A stretch of DNA of 64,000 nt from positions 310,001-374,000 of the forward strand of contig NZ_SATR01000001.1 of assembly GCF_004551525.1 (NCBI RefSeq), read 5' to 3'. Below are positions 56,589 through 64,000 of this stretch, piece by piece. Under the pieces are notes generated by a model that saw only the letters and a program-made list of their open reading frames with translations, was not told the DNA's origin and made no database searches. This DNA comes from Vibrio ouci (GTDB lineage: Bacteria > Pseudomonadota > Gammaproteobacteria > Enterobacterales > Vibrionaceae). Each line of letters begins with the position of its first letter. Position 1 is the stretch's first letter. The translations under genes and the position numbers were made by a program.

Positions 56589-57356
56589 TTATCTTAAAAA
56601 AAGATTTCTAAAGTTTTCGCTGGTTTTCTGTCCAACTTCTCCTAACGAGCACCCTTTTAGCTGTGCAATGTAGGAAGCGACCTCTACAACATAAGCTGGC
56701 TGGTTCTGTTTACCTCGGTGAGGAACAGGTGCTAGGTATGGTGAATCTGTCTCGATCAGCAGTCTATCTAACGGTAATGCTTTAACGACTTCTTTCAGTT
56801 CTGTCGCTTGTCTGAAAGTCACGATACCAGAGATTGAAATATAGAAACCTAATTCCATCGCTGCTTCTGCGAAAGGCAAATCTTCCGTAAAACAGTGAAT
56901 CACACCACCACATTTATCAGCGCCACCATTTTTTAGGATATCTAATGTATCTTGGCGAGCATTGCGCGTATGGATGATCAAAGGCTTGTTCAGCTTTACT
57001 GCCAACTCTACCTGCTGTTCGAAACGCAGCTTCTGTAAATCCGCTGTTTCCGGTTGGTAGTGGTAATCTAGCCCTGTCTCACCGATAGCAACCACACGTG
57101 GATGAGCCGCGTATTCATGTAATCGGTCTAATGCAAAATCACTTTCTACATCCAACGGATGCACACCACAAGAAGCATAAACGTTATCAAACGGTTCAAT
57201 CATCTCCATCATGTTAGGAAACGAATCTAAGGTAACACCAACAGATAAAAGGTCCGTGACATTGGCCGCCTTCGCTTTGGCAACAACATCAGCAATACCT
57301 TCGTGTAACTCTTGATAGTCCAATTTATCTAAATGACAGTGAGAATCTACGAACAT
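56589..57356 (-). CDS. ycfH: TatD-family metal-dependent hydrolase YcfH
   Basis: A 255-residue TIM-barrel hydrolase with DSHCHLD at the N-terminus (metal-binding HxH), IGETGLDYHY, IHTRNA, VIHCFT and ETDSPYLAP, all canonical for TatD-type deoxyribonucleases. It is the last gene of the operon and overlaps holB by 10 bp. The E. coli gene at this position is ycfH; the substrate in the cell is not established. Confidence 0.92.
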   Translation of the reverse strand: MFVDSHCHLDKLDYQELHEGIADVVAKAKAANVTDLLSVGVTLDSFPNMMEMIEPFDNVYASCGVHPLDVESDFALDRLHEYAAHPRVVAIGETGLDYHYQPETADLQKLRFEQQVELAVKLNKPLIIHTRNARQDTLDILKNGGADKCGGVIHCFTEDLPFAEAAMELGFYISISGIVTFRQATELKEVVKALPLDRLLIETDSPYLAPVPHRGKQNQPAYVVEVASYIAQLKGCSLGEVGQKTSENFRNLFLR

Positions 57357-58312
57357 GTTTCCTCGTAAAATTTAAATAACCAATCTAAGATAAGAAGCTC
57401 CGCATTCAACCCTGTGTGTAATCTTAGCTGATCTAACAGTTTTAAAAGCGCTTGCGATTGAGAGTATAGCTTTGGATAGTCACAGACTTGCGCCAACTTT
57501 ACCGCTCCAGGCACAAAAGATGGCAAGGCGAGCCCATAGCGGACCTTTTGCGCATCAGACAATAAGTACCACAACCAACTGAGCGACTCTTGAGGATCTG
57601 CCGCTAACTCTTTGGCCAATTTAACCGCATCTGCTTGCTGCTGACAGAGTGCAATAAAGTCATTCTCAATCGAGCTATAACGGCTGACTTTATCTTGCTG
57701 GATAAAATCGAGCGCAGCTAAAGGCGCATTGCCATTGATATGGGCCGCATACAAAGGTACCTCACCACTATGTTGAGAAGAGAGCCACTGTGCGACCGTT
57801 TCTGAATTAGGCGGCGTTAAATGCCACTGCTGACAACGGCTGGTAATGGTCGGCAACAGCGCATTAGCTCGATGCGCAACCAACAAGAACATACAAGTCG
57901 ATGATGGCTCTTCCAGCGTCTTTAACAACGCATTAGCCGCTGACTCATTCATGGCTTCTGCAGGTTCGATGACAAACAATCGAATCCCGGATAACTGTGA
58001 TGACTCTTGAGCAATGCGATTACATTGGCGAATCTGCTCTACTGTAATCGCTTTGCCTTCTTTCTCAGGCTTGATCACATGAAAATCAGGGTGGCTCGCT
58101 GAACTCATTAGCTGACAACCATGACAAAAACCACACGCCTCTGCTGGATAGTTTTGACACATGACAGCTTGGCTAAAGGCATCAACGAGATGTGACGAAC
58201 CCATTCCCTCTTCGGCAATCAGCAAAGAGGCGTTTGAAAAACGATCTGCTTGCAAGTTTGCTTGCCATTCTGTCCACAAGGGCATTAGCCAAGGGTATAG
58301 CTCATTCATCAC
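57347..58312 (-). CDS. holB: DNA polymerase III delta' subunit HolB
   Basis: A 321-residue clamp-loader subunit. The zinc-binding cysteines are C52, C60, C63 and C66. The P-loop is degenerate (EEGMGSSH), as expected of delta', and the SRC motif is present (TITSRCQQW). The start is a GTG at 58312 directly after the tmk stop, or the ATG one codon later. It overlaps tatD at the 3' end. Confidence 0.94.
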   Translation of the reverse strand: MMNELYPWLMPLWTEWQANLQADRFSNASLLIAEEGMGSSHLVDAFSQAVMCQNYPAEACGFCHGCQLMSSASHPDFHVIKPEKEGKAITVEQIRQCNRIAQESSQLSGIRLFVIEPAEAMNESAANALLKTLEEPSSTCMFLLVAHRANALLPTITSRCQQWHLTPPNSETVAQWLSSQHSGEVPLYAAHINGNAPLAALDFIQQDKVSRYSSIENDFIALCQQQADAVKLAKELAADPQESLSWLWYLLSDAQKVRYGLALPSFVPGAVKLAQVCDYPKLYSQSQALLKLLDQLRLHTGLNAELLILDWLFKFYEETCS

Positions 58313-58942
58313 TTACGCTTTCATCCAAGTGGTTAACACGTTTGAAATATCGGCCGCTACTTTCTCAATTTGTTGTTCAGCATTCACAACAACGACCGAT
58401 TCGTCTTGCTCAGCGAGTTGCAGGTAACGCTCACGAGTACGATCAAAGAAGCTCATATCCATCTTCTCAATACGGTCTAGCTCACCGCGGCCACGAGCAC
58501 GCTCTAAACCAACGCGAGGATCAATATCAAGATAAATCGTTAAGTCCGGCTTAAAATCACCTAGCGTAGTTTGCTTTAGCGCTAACATCGTTTCGGCTGG
58601 GATCTTACGACCACCACCTTGATAAGCCTGTGATGACATATCATGACGATCACCGACGACCCATGTTCCAGCTTCTAGTGCTGGTTTGATGACGTTTTCA
58701 ACTAACTGAACACGCGCCGCATACATCAAAAGTAATTCCGTCATATCTTGAAGTTGCTCGCCTTCATGCTCTTGCTTAACTAATGTTCTTAGCTTTTCGG
58801 CAAGTGCCGTTCCGCCTGGCTCACGGGTATTGGTAATCGAGTCAACGCCTGACTGCTTTAGTGTCTCTAATACCGCATTAATTGCTGAACTTTTTCCTGC
58901 GCCTTCAAGGCCTTCGATTACGATGAATTTAGCGTTTGTCAT
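58313..58942 (-). CDS. tmk: Thymidylate kinase Tmk
   Basis: A 209-residue kinase phosphorylating dTMP to dTDP. The P-loop is [10 protein letters not shown] (10-19), TREPGGT and [15 protein letters not shown] (DRY-type motif) follow. It overlaps mltG by four bases and abuts holB, in the standard gammaproteobacterial order. Confidence 0.96.
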   Translation of the reverse strand: MTNAKFIVIEGLEGAGKSSAINAVLETLKQSGVDSITNTREPGGTALAEKLRTLVKQEHEGEQLQDMTELLLMYAARVQLVENVIKPALEAGTWVVGDRHDMSSQAYQGGGRKIPAETMLALKQTTLGDFKPDLTIYLDIDPRVGLERARGRGELDRIEKMDMSFFDRTRERYLQLAEQDESVVVVNAEQQIEKVAADISNVLTTWMKA

Positions 58943-59955
58943 TTGTTGCTTCTTAGTTGTTTTAAGTATGCTCGAACTGCGCGGTTATGCTCAGCCAAAG
59001 ATTTGGAAAATACGTGTCCGCCTTTACCGCTTGCGACAAAGTAAAGGTAATTGCTGTCTTCAGGGTTAAGCGCAGCTGCGATAGATGCTTCGCCCGGCAT
59101 CGCAATTGGCGTTGGTGGCAGACCAAAAATTGTGTAGGTATTGTATGGCGTTGGTGTACGTAAGTCTTTCTTGCGAATGTTGCCATCGTACTTATCACCC
59201 ATACCATAAATGACGGTAGGATCCGTTTGCAGACGCATACGCTTATTGAGACGGTTAACGAACACAGATGCAACGCGCTCACGCTCAGACTCAACCGCGG
59301 TCTCTTTTTCGATGATTGAGGCAAGGATTAGCGCTTCATAGGCCGACTTTAATGGTAGCTTTTGTTGGCGCTGTGCCCACTGCTCATCTAATACAGCCTG
59401 CAGCTTATTCGCAGCTCGTTTCAAGATATCGAGATCAGAAACACCAAAGGTGTAGTGATACGTTTCTGCAAGCAGCAGCCCTTCAAGCTTTTCATGCTCA
59501 GAGCCCAACAGCTTGGCAATATCTGCTTCTGTTAAGCCTTGCAATTCATGCTCTAAATAAGGCGAACTTTCTAAAATTTCTCGCCACTCTTTAAATGTCG
59601 AGCCTTCAACAAACGTGATCGAAAATTGATGTTCTTTGCCCTGTTTAAATTCTTCTAGAACTTCTCTTAGAGTCAACTCAGGCTCAATTAAGTAAGTACC
59701 CGCTCTCAGCTGAGTGAGATCTGGGTGAAAGCGACGAACCAACTTCACCATATCGCTGCTTTCAATAAGCCCTGCACTAGTCAAACTTGCCAATACTCGG
59801 TTAAAGCTAGTCCCAGATTCGATAGTAAAGATTTGTGGTTCTTCAAGTTGAAGTGGCTGGCTGACATATTGCTCTACCTGCTGAGCAACGTAGAAGTAAC
59901 CTCCTGCGGCTACACTAGCAACCAAAAGCAAAAATAGAGTGATTTTCTTGATCAC
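58939..59955 (-). CDS. mltG: Endolytic murein transglycosylase MltG
   Basis: A 338-residue inner-membrane protein with one N-terminal helix (about 4-24) and a periplasmic YceG domain that cleaves nascent peptidoglycan. The catalytic Glu218 is in ASIIEKETA, the same number as in E. coli MltG, followed by VFVNRL and [10 protein letters not shown]. It overlaps pabC and tmk by four bases each. Confidence 0.95.
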   Translation of the reverse strand: MIKKITLFLLLVASVAAGGYFYVAQQVEQYVSQPLQLEEPQIFTIESGTSFNRVLASLTSAGLIESSDMVKLVRRFHPDLTQLRAGTYLIEPELTLREVLEEFKQGKEHQFSITFVEGSTFKEWREILESSPYLEHELQGLTEADIAKLLGSEHEKLEGLLLAETYHYTFGVSDLDILKRAANKLQAVLDEQWAQRQQKLPLKSAYEALILASIIEKETAVESERERVASVFVNRLNKRMRLQTDPTVIYGMGDKYDGNIRKKDLRTPTPYNTYTIFGLPPTPIAMPGEASIAAALNPEDSNYLYFVASGKGGHVFSKSLAEHNRAVRAYLKQLRSNK

Positions 59956-60755
59956 GAGTCGATCATCTCCTGAATTCGTTTTGTAATTTTTCCAATATCA
60001 AAGCTGGTTGAGCCTATACGGGTAATTGGAGCAACACCAAGTACCGAGTTTGAGACAAAAACTTCATCGGCTGACAGTAACTCTTCAAGTTTGAAGTCAC
60101 CAATTGAAGCTTCGAGCGGTAGTGTCTGCACCTGCTCTAATACGATTCGTCTCATCACACCATTTACCCCTGCATTTCGAAGGTCGGGGGTAAACAAAGT
60201 CGCATCTTTAACCCAAAATAGATTCGCCATCGTTGTTTCGACAACATAGTCACAAATATCAAGCACAACACCGTCAGCATTCCCTCCGTCATCGAGCTCC
60301 GCTTTTGCGAGAACTTGTTCAAGGCGGTTGTTATGTTTGTGTCCGGCGAGTAATGGATTGTGACCAAGTCGAGTACGACAGATTCCAAGCTCTAATCCTC
60401 CACTCACCCATTGTTCATAGTGAGAAGGATAAATAAAGTCGCTAATAGTAACATTTGGTGAGGCTACTTGAGTAGGGCTATATCCCCTGCCCCCTTCTCC
60501 GCGACTAATATGCAGTTTCAGGCCCGCTTTTGTGTCTGGCTTAATCGCTTGTTGCAACCAATGCTCAACTTGATTCCAGTCGGGCCGAGGTATAGCAAGT
60601 AAATCCAAACAGGCATTCATTCTCTCTATGTGCCTCGGCCAGTACTGAATACGACCGCCACGTGTCAGCATGGTTGTAAAGCAGCCATCGCCATACTGAA
60701 ATGAACGGTCAGACAATGAAATCGAATCAGCAAGTTTTCCATTGAGCCAAAACAT
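59952..60755 (-). CDS. pabC: Aminodeoxychorismate lyase PabC
   Basis: A 267-residue fold-type IV PLP enzyme that makes p-aminobenzoate from 4-amino-4-deoxychorismate for folate. The PLP lysine is K140 in GHKHNNRLEQVL, and the N-terminus FWLNGKLADSISLSDRSFQYGDG is typical. I start at the ATG at 60755 with AAGGA six bases upstream; the 14-codon longer frame would run into the fabF terminator. It is the first gene of the operon. Confidence 0.95.
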   Translation of the reverse strand: MFWLNGKLADSISLSDRSFQYGDGCFTTMLTRGGRIQYWPRHIERMNACLDLLAIPRPDWNQVEHWLQQAIKPDTKAGLKLHISRGEGGRGYSPTQVASPNVTISDFIYPSHYEQWVSGGLELGICRTRLGHNPLLAGHKHNNRLEQVLAKAELDDGGNADGVVLDICDYVVETTMANLFWVKDATLFTPDLRNAGVNGVMRRIVLEQVQTLPLEASIGDFKLEELLSADEVFVSNSVLGVAPITRIGSTSFDIGKITKRIQEMIDS

Positions 60756-60795
60756 AGCGAGTCCTTGAATTGAATTTATAGGGGTATTAAATAAC

Positions 60796-60828
60796 AAAAC
60801 GGCTTAATGCCAAAGCATTAAGCCGTTT
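60796..60828 (-). terminator. Terminator of fabF
   Basis: A perfect 14-bp stem (60797-60810 and 60815-60828) with a four-base loop and TTTTG tail on the minus strand, 24 bp after the fabF stop. Confidence 0.88.
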
Positions 60829-60852
60829 AATTAGACTCAGTTAAACAGTTCT

Positions 60853-62097
60853 TTAGATTTTTTTAAATACTAGAGAGCCGTTGGTACCGCCGAAGCCGAA
60901 TGAGTTACAAATAGCGTAATCCATTTGAACTTCTTTCGCTGTATGAGGAACTAGGTCGATATCTTCAAGACCTTCAGCGCGGTTATCTAGGTTGATTGTT
61001 GGTGGAACAATCTGATCAACCAAAGACATAACAGTAATGATTGCTTCAACCGAACCTGCAGCACCTAGTAGGTGACCCGTCATAGATTTCGTTGAAGAAA
61101 CTTTAACCTGTTTAACGCCTTCTTCACCTAGAGCACGACGAACGCCTTTAATTTCTGCAACATCACCTGCTGGCGTCGATGTACCGTGAGCGTTTACGTA
61201 ACCAACTTGAGTACCAACGATACCTGCGTCACGCATTGCCGCTTCCATAGCCAGTGCACCACCAGAACCATCTTCAGAAGGAGAAGTCATGTGGTAAGCA
61301 TCACCAGACATACCGAAACCAACAAGTTCAGCGTAGATCTTAGCGCCACGAGCTTTAGCGTGTTCGTACTCTTCAAGAACCATCATGCCTGCGCCATCAC
61401 CCAGAACAAAACCGTCACGGTCTACATCCCATGGGCGTGAAGCTTTTTGAGGTTCATCATTGCGAGTAGACAATGCTTTCGCTGCTCCAAAACCAGCCAT
61501 ACCTAGCGGAGTAGATGCTTTCTCTGCACCACCAGCAACCATCGCTTCTGCGTCGCCGTATGCAATCATACGCGCCGCGTGACCGATGTTGTGAAGACCT
61601 GTTGTACACGCCGTCGAGATCGCGATGTTAGGACCGCGAAGACCACGCATAATAGATAAGTTACCTGCAACCATGTTAACGATGGTTGATGGAACGAAGA
61701 ACGGGCTAACCTTACGAGGGCCCTTTTCAACTAGCGCTGTGTGGCCAGTTTCAATCAGATCTAGGCCACCAATGCCTGAACCGATTGCTACACCTACACG
61801 TGGTGCGTTTTCTTCGTTGATTTGTAAACCAGAGTCATCTAGCGCTTGGATACCTGCTGCAATGCCGTACTGGATAAATAGATCCATTTTACGTGCATCT
61901 TTCTTTGACATGTATTCTGTACAGTCAAAATCTTTAACAAGGCCCGCAAAGCGAGTTGAGAAGTTTTCAGCATCAAAGTGTTCGATATTAACGATACCAC
62001 TTTGACCTGCAAGCAGGGCTTTCCATGATGATTCTACGGTGTTGCCTACCGGTGACAACATACCCATGCCAGTGACAACAACACGACGCTTGGACAC
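60853..62097 (-). CDS. fabF: 3-oxoacyl-ACP synthase II FabF
   Basis: A 414-residue condensing enzyme elongating acyl-ACP with malonyl-ACP. The nucleophile Cys164 is in [11 protein letters not shown], with the two histidines in NAHGTSTP and TGHLLGAAG. It follows acpP after a 91-bp gap with a strong hairpin. Length and sequence match FabF rather than FabB. Confidence 0.96.
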   Translation of the reverse strand: MSKRRVVVTGMGMLSPVGNTVESSWKALLAGQSGIVNIEHFDAENFSTRFAGLVKDFDCTEYMSKKDARKMDLFIQYGIAAGIQALDDSGLQINEENAPRVGVAIGSGIGGLDLIETGHTALVEKGPRKVSPFFVPSTIVNMVAGNLSIMRGLRGPNIAISTACTTGLHNIGHAARMIAYGDAEAMVAGGAEKASTPLGMAGFGAAKALSTRNDEPQKASRPWDVDRDGFVLGDGAGMMVLEEYEHAKARGAKIYAELVGFGMSGDAYHMTSPSEDGSGGALAMEAAMRDAGIVGTQVGYVNAHGTSTPAGDVAEIKGVRRALGEEGVKQVKVSSTKSMTGHLLGAAGSVEAIITVMSLVDQIVPPTINLDNRAEGLEDIDLVPHTAKEVQMDYAICNSFGFGGTNGSLVFKKI

Positions 62098-62157
62098 GAT
62101 ATTATTCTCCGGAAAATGAAATGATTCTATGGAAGGATAGAAGGGTTTAAAAGAACA

Positions 62158-62179
62158 CAGGCGGCCAGAAGGCCGCCTG
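62158..62179 (-). terminator. Strong hairpin between acpP and fabF (partial terminator)
   Basis: CAGGCGGCC (62158-62166) pairs with GGCCGCCTG (62171-62179) around AGAA. On the minus strand it lies 10 bp after the acpP stop and is followed by TGTGTTCTTTT, a weak U tract. It may let only part of the transcripts reach fabF, or protect the acpP mRNA 3' end. Confidence 0.65.
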
Positions 62180-62188
62180 GGAGAGATA

Positions 62189-62422
62189 TTACTGAGCGCT
62201 GTTTACGTAGTCGATTGCAGCTTGAACAGTAGTGATTTTCTCAGCTTCTTCGTCTGGAATCTCAGTGTCGAATTCTTCTTCTAGAGCCATTACTAGTTCA
62301 ACAGTGTCTAGAGAATCAGCACCTAGATCATCAACGAATGAAGCTTCGTTTTTAACTTCAGCTTCGTCTACACCTAGCTGTTCAACAATGATTTTCTTTA
62401 CGCGTTCTTCGATGTTGCTCAT
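62189..62422 (-). CDS. acpP: Acyl carrier protein AcpP
   Basis: A 77-residue acidic carrier protein for fatty-acid synthesis. The phosphopantetheine site is Ser37 in [11 protein letters not shown]. The sequence is almost the enterobacterial one ([18 protein letters not shown]). I start at the ATG at 62422 with AAGGA nine bases upstream; the 10-codon extension is not part of the family. Confidence 0.98.
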
Positions 62423-62727
62423 TTTTTCTTTTCCTTTACAGATTTCGCTCAATGCGATGATTCAGTAGTTTATTCGAACTACTGAAAGTTGCAAGAGGGA
62501 CCTTGCTGGTCAAACCACAATTTTAGCGATTTTAACCGAAATTCAATACATTTTTGACTTAAATCATGCACAAATCTTGTGCAGGATAGTGTCAATAATC
62601 TCAAACTATAGGCTACTTTCCTTACAAAAAATAGCCTAGTTGACGACATTAAGTGCAAATTAACACGATTGCAGAGATTTGAGTGAAAATTAATGTAAAA
62701 GTTCACAAATATCTCTACGAAAGCGTT
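62423..62727. other. fabG-acpP intergenic region with two inverted repeats
   Basis: This 305-bp region precedes acpP. A perfect 10-bp inverted repeat with a six-base loop (62461-62470 and 62477-62486) lies in the probable acpP leader, ending 39 bp before its ATG. A second repeat, TAGGCTA (62609-62615) with TAGCCTA (62632-62638), lies nearer fabG and could end fabG transcripts, though it has no T tract. The acpP promoter should be between them. A frame at 62479-62706 has no support. Confidence 0.5.
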
Positions 62728-63465
62728 TTACACCATGTACATACCGCCATTTACATGCAAAGTCTCACCAGTAATGTACGCAGCTTCTGGAGAAGCTAGG
62801 AATACAACTGCTGAAGCAATTTCACGTGGGTCACCTAGACGACCTGCTGGTACGTTAGATAGCGTCGCTGCACGTTGGTCATCATTCAGTGCTTTAGTCA
62901 TATCTGTTTCGATAAAACCAGGTGCCACTGTGTTCACAGTAATGCCACGAGAAGCAACTTCACGAGCCATAGACTTAGTGAAACCGATAACGCCCGCTTT
63001 AGCCGCTGCGTAGTTTGCTTGACCTGCGTTACCCATAGTACCAACAACAGAACCAACGTTGATGATACGACCCGCACGTTTTTTCATCATGCCACGTAGA
63101 ACCGCTTTAGACATACGGAAGATTGGCGTTAGGTTAGTGTCGATGATGTCATCCCACTCTGAATCTTTCATACGCATAAGTAGGTTGTCGCGTGTGATAC
63201 CTGCGTTGTTCACTAGGATATCAATCGCACCAAACTCATCGTTGATAGTCTTCAGTGTTGCTTCGATAGACTCAACATCTGTTACGTTTAGAGCAAGACC
63301 TTTGCCGTTCTCACCAAGGTACTCACTGATTGCAGCCGCGCCGCCTTCAGAAGTTGCAGTACCAATTACTGTCGCACCGCGCTCTACAAGCAGCTCAGCG
63401 ATAGCACGACCGATACCACGGCTTGCACCAGTAACTAGAGCAATCTTACCTTCTAGGTTCATCAT
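62728..63465 (-). CDS. fabG: 3-oxoacyl-ACP reductase FabG
   Basis: A 245-residue NADPH-dependent SDR that reduces 3-oxoacyl-ACP. The cofactor motif TGASRGIG is at 12-19, and the catalytic set is S139, Y152 and K156 (NYAAAKAG). Conserved end YITGETLHVNGGMYM. It follows fabD after 24 bp. Confidence 0.97.
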   Translation of the reverse strand: MMNLEGKIALVTGASRGIGRAIAELLVERGATVIGTATSEGGAAAISEYLGENGKGLALNVTDVESIEATLKTINDEFGAIDILVNNAGITRDNLLMRMKDSEWDDIIDTNLTPIFRMSKAVLRGMMKKRAGRIINVGSVVGTMGNAGQANYAAAKAGVIGFTKSMAREVASRGITVNTVAPGFIETDMTKALNDDQRAATLSNVPAGRLGDPREIASAVVFLASPEAAYITGETLHVNGGMYMV

Positions 63466-63489
63466 GTTCTTTATTCCTATGTTCTTCTA

Positions 63490-64000
63490 TTACTTAGCAG
63501 CGTCTAGAGATGCAGCATCATTTACTGCCGCGCCACTTAGTGTCTTAACAATTCGTTTTGTTAGGCCAGTTAGAACTTTACCTGGACCAAGCTCAAGAAG
63601 TTTCTCTACACCTTGCTCGCTCATTAGCTGCACGCTTTCAGTCCAACGAACTGGGCTGTATAGCTGACGTACAAGTGCGTCTTTAATTTTTGCAGGGTCA
63701 GTTTCAGCTGCAACATCAACGTTGTTGATTACTGGCAGTTGAGGTGCATTGAATTCTAATTCTTCTAGTGCCACCGCTAGCTTGTCAGCTGCTGGCTTCA
63801 TTAGCGCACAGTGTGAAGGAACTGAAACTGGTAAAGGAAGTGCACGCTTAGCGCCCGCTTCTTTACATAGTGCGCCAGCGCGCTCTACAGCGTCTTTACT
63901 ACCTGCGATAACAACCTGACCTGGAGAGTTGAAGTTTACTGGTGAAACAACTTCACCTTGCGCTGCTTCTTCACACGCTTTAGCAATAGATTCATCATCA
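63490..64000 (-). CDS. fabD: Malonyl-CoA:ACP transacylase FabD (5' part beyond the window)
   Basis: The frame ending at 63490 stays open to the right edge, giving 170 residues of the C-terminal part of FabD (normally about 307). The segment SVPSHCALMKPAADKL contains the catalytic His of the Ser-His pair, and PVNFNSPGQVVIAG is the second conserved block; the Ser nucleophile lies outside the window. It is upstream of fabG in the usual fab operon. Confidence 0.94.
   Translation of the reverse strand, partial: DDESIAKACEEAAQGEVVSPVNFNSPGQVVIAGSKDAVERAGALCKEAGAKRALPLPVSVPSHCALMKPAADKLAVALEELEFNAPQLPVINNVDVAAETDPAKIKDALVRQLYSPVRWTESVQLMSEQGVEKLLELGPGKVLTGLTKRIVKTLSGAAVNDAASLDAAK

Noticed and set aside
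62479..62706. 75-codon minus-strand reading frame between fabG and acpP
   Set aside because: No Shine-Dalgarno, no family features, and it lies across the acpP promoter and leader hairpin region.

Overview
The window is a gene-dense piece of a Vibrio (Vibrionaceae) main chromosome. The evidence is the gene order fabD-fabG-acpP-fabF-pabC-mltG-tmk-holB-tatD-ptsG, mlc next to pykA, a menFDHBCE operon next to alaA-yfbR, a rhombosortase, an imuA-imuB-dnaE2 cassette, and an adenine riboswitch in front of add. Base composition and codon use look uniform, and I see no prophage, integron, CRISPR array, rRNA or tRNA. The species cannot be fixed from the sequence alone.

Layout. 0-2.5 kb: a LysR gene (cut by the left edge) divergent from a NagE-type PTS permease. 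2.5-9.8 kb: the menaquinone operon on the minus strand, with an ERIC-like palindrome between menB and menC and a 266-bp MITE-like element with perfect 19-bp terminal inverted repeats just upstream of menF. 10.2-17.2 kb: alaA, yfbR, a LysR gene divergent from an EmrAB-type efflux pair, and a dGTPase-like HD hydrolase. 17.2-21.4 kb: add with promoter and adenine riboswitch, a DTW-domain tRNA modification gene, a rhombosortase, and rhlE.

21.5-38.1 kb is the most distinctive region: a polyamine and beta-alanine catabolic island of 14 genes. It holds a PotFGHI importer, two gamma-glutamylpolyamine ligases, a PuuB oxidase, a PuuC dehydrogenase, a class I glutamine amidotransferase in place of the usual PuuD, a putrescine:pyruvate transaminase, a BauA/BauC-like pair turning beta-alanine into acetyl-CoA, and two paralogous PuuR/PauR-type regulators. 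The genes form four transcription units around two promoter regions that carry similar AT-rich inverted repeats. I infer that the island imports diamines and degrades both C4 (putrescine) and C3 (1,3-diaminopropane, beta-alanine) compounds. The C3 part is a hypothesis, prompted by the norspermidine and diaminopropane metabolism of vibrios.

38.2-45.4 kb: sohB, yciK and the SOS mutasome cassette behind a LexA box. 45.4-54.5 kb: a lipoprotein with five Ig-like repeats, a possible small ORF, cheV, mlc/pykA, a 30-residue YnhF-like membrane peptide seven bases upstream of a patatin phospholipase, and two small outer-membrane barrel proteins. 54.7-64 kb: ptsG and the fatty-acid and replication block, ending inside fabD at the right edge. 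Several start codons were moved downstream of the longest reading frame because a good Shine-Dalgarno or a terminator places them there; each case is noted in its entry.
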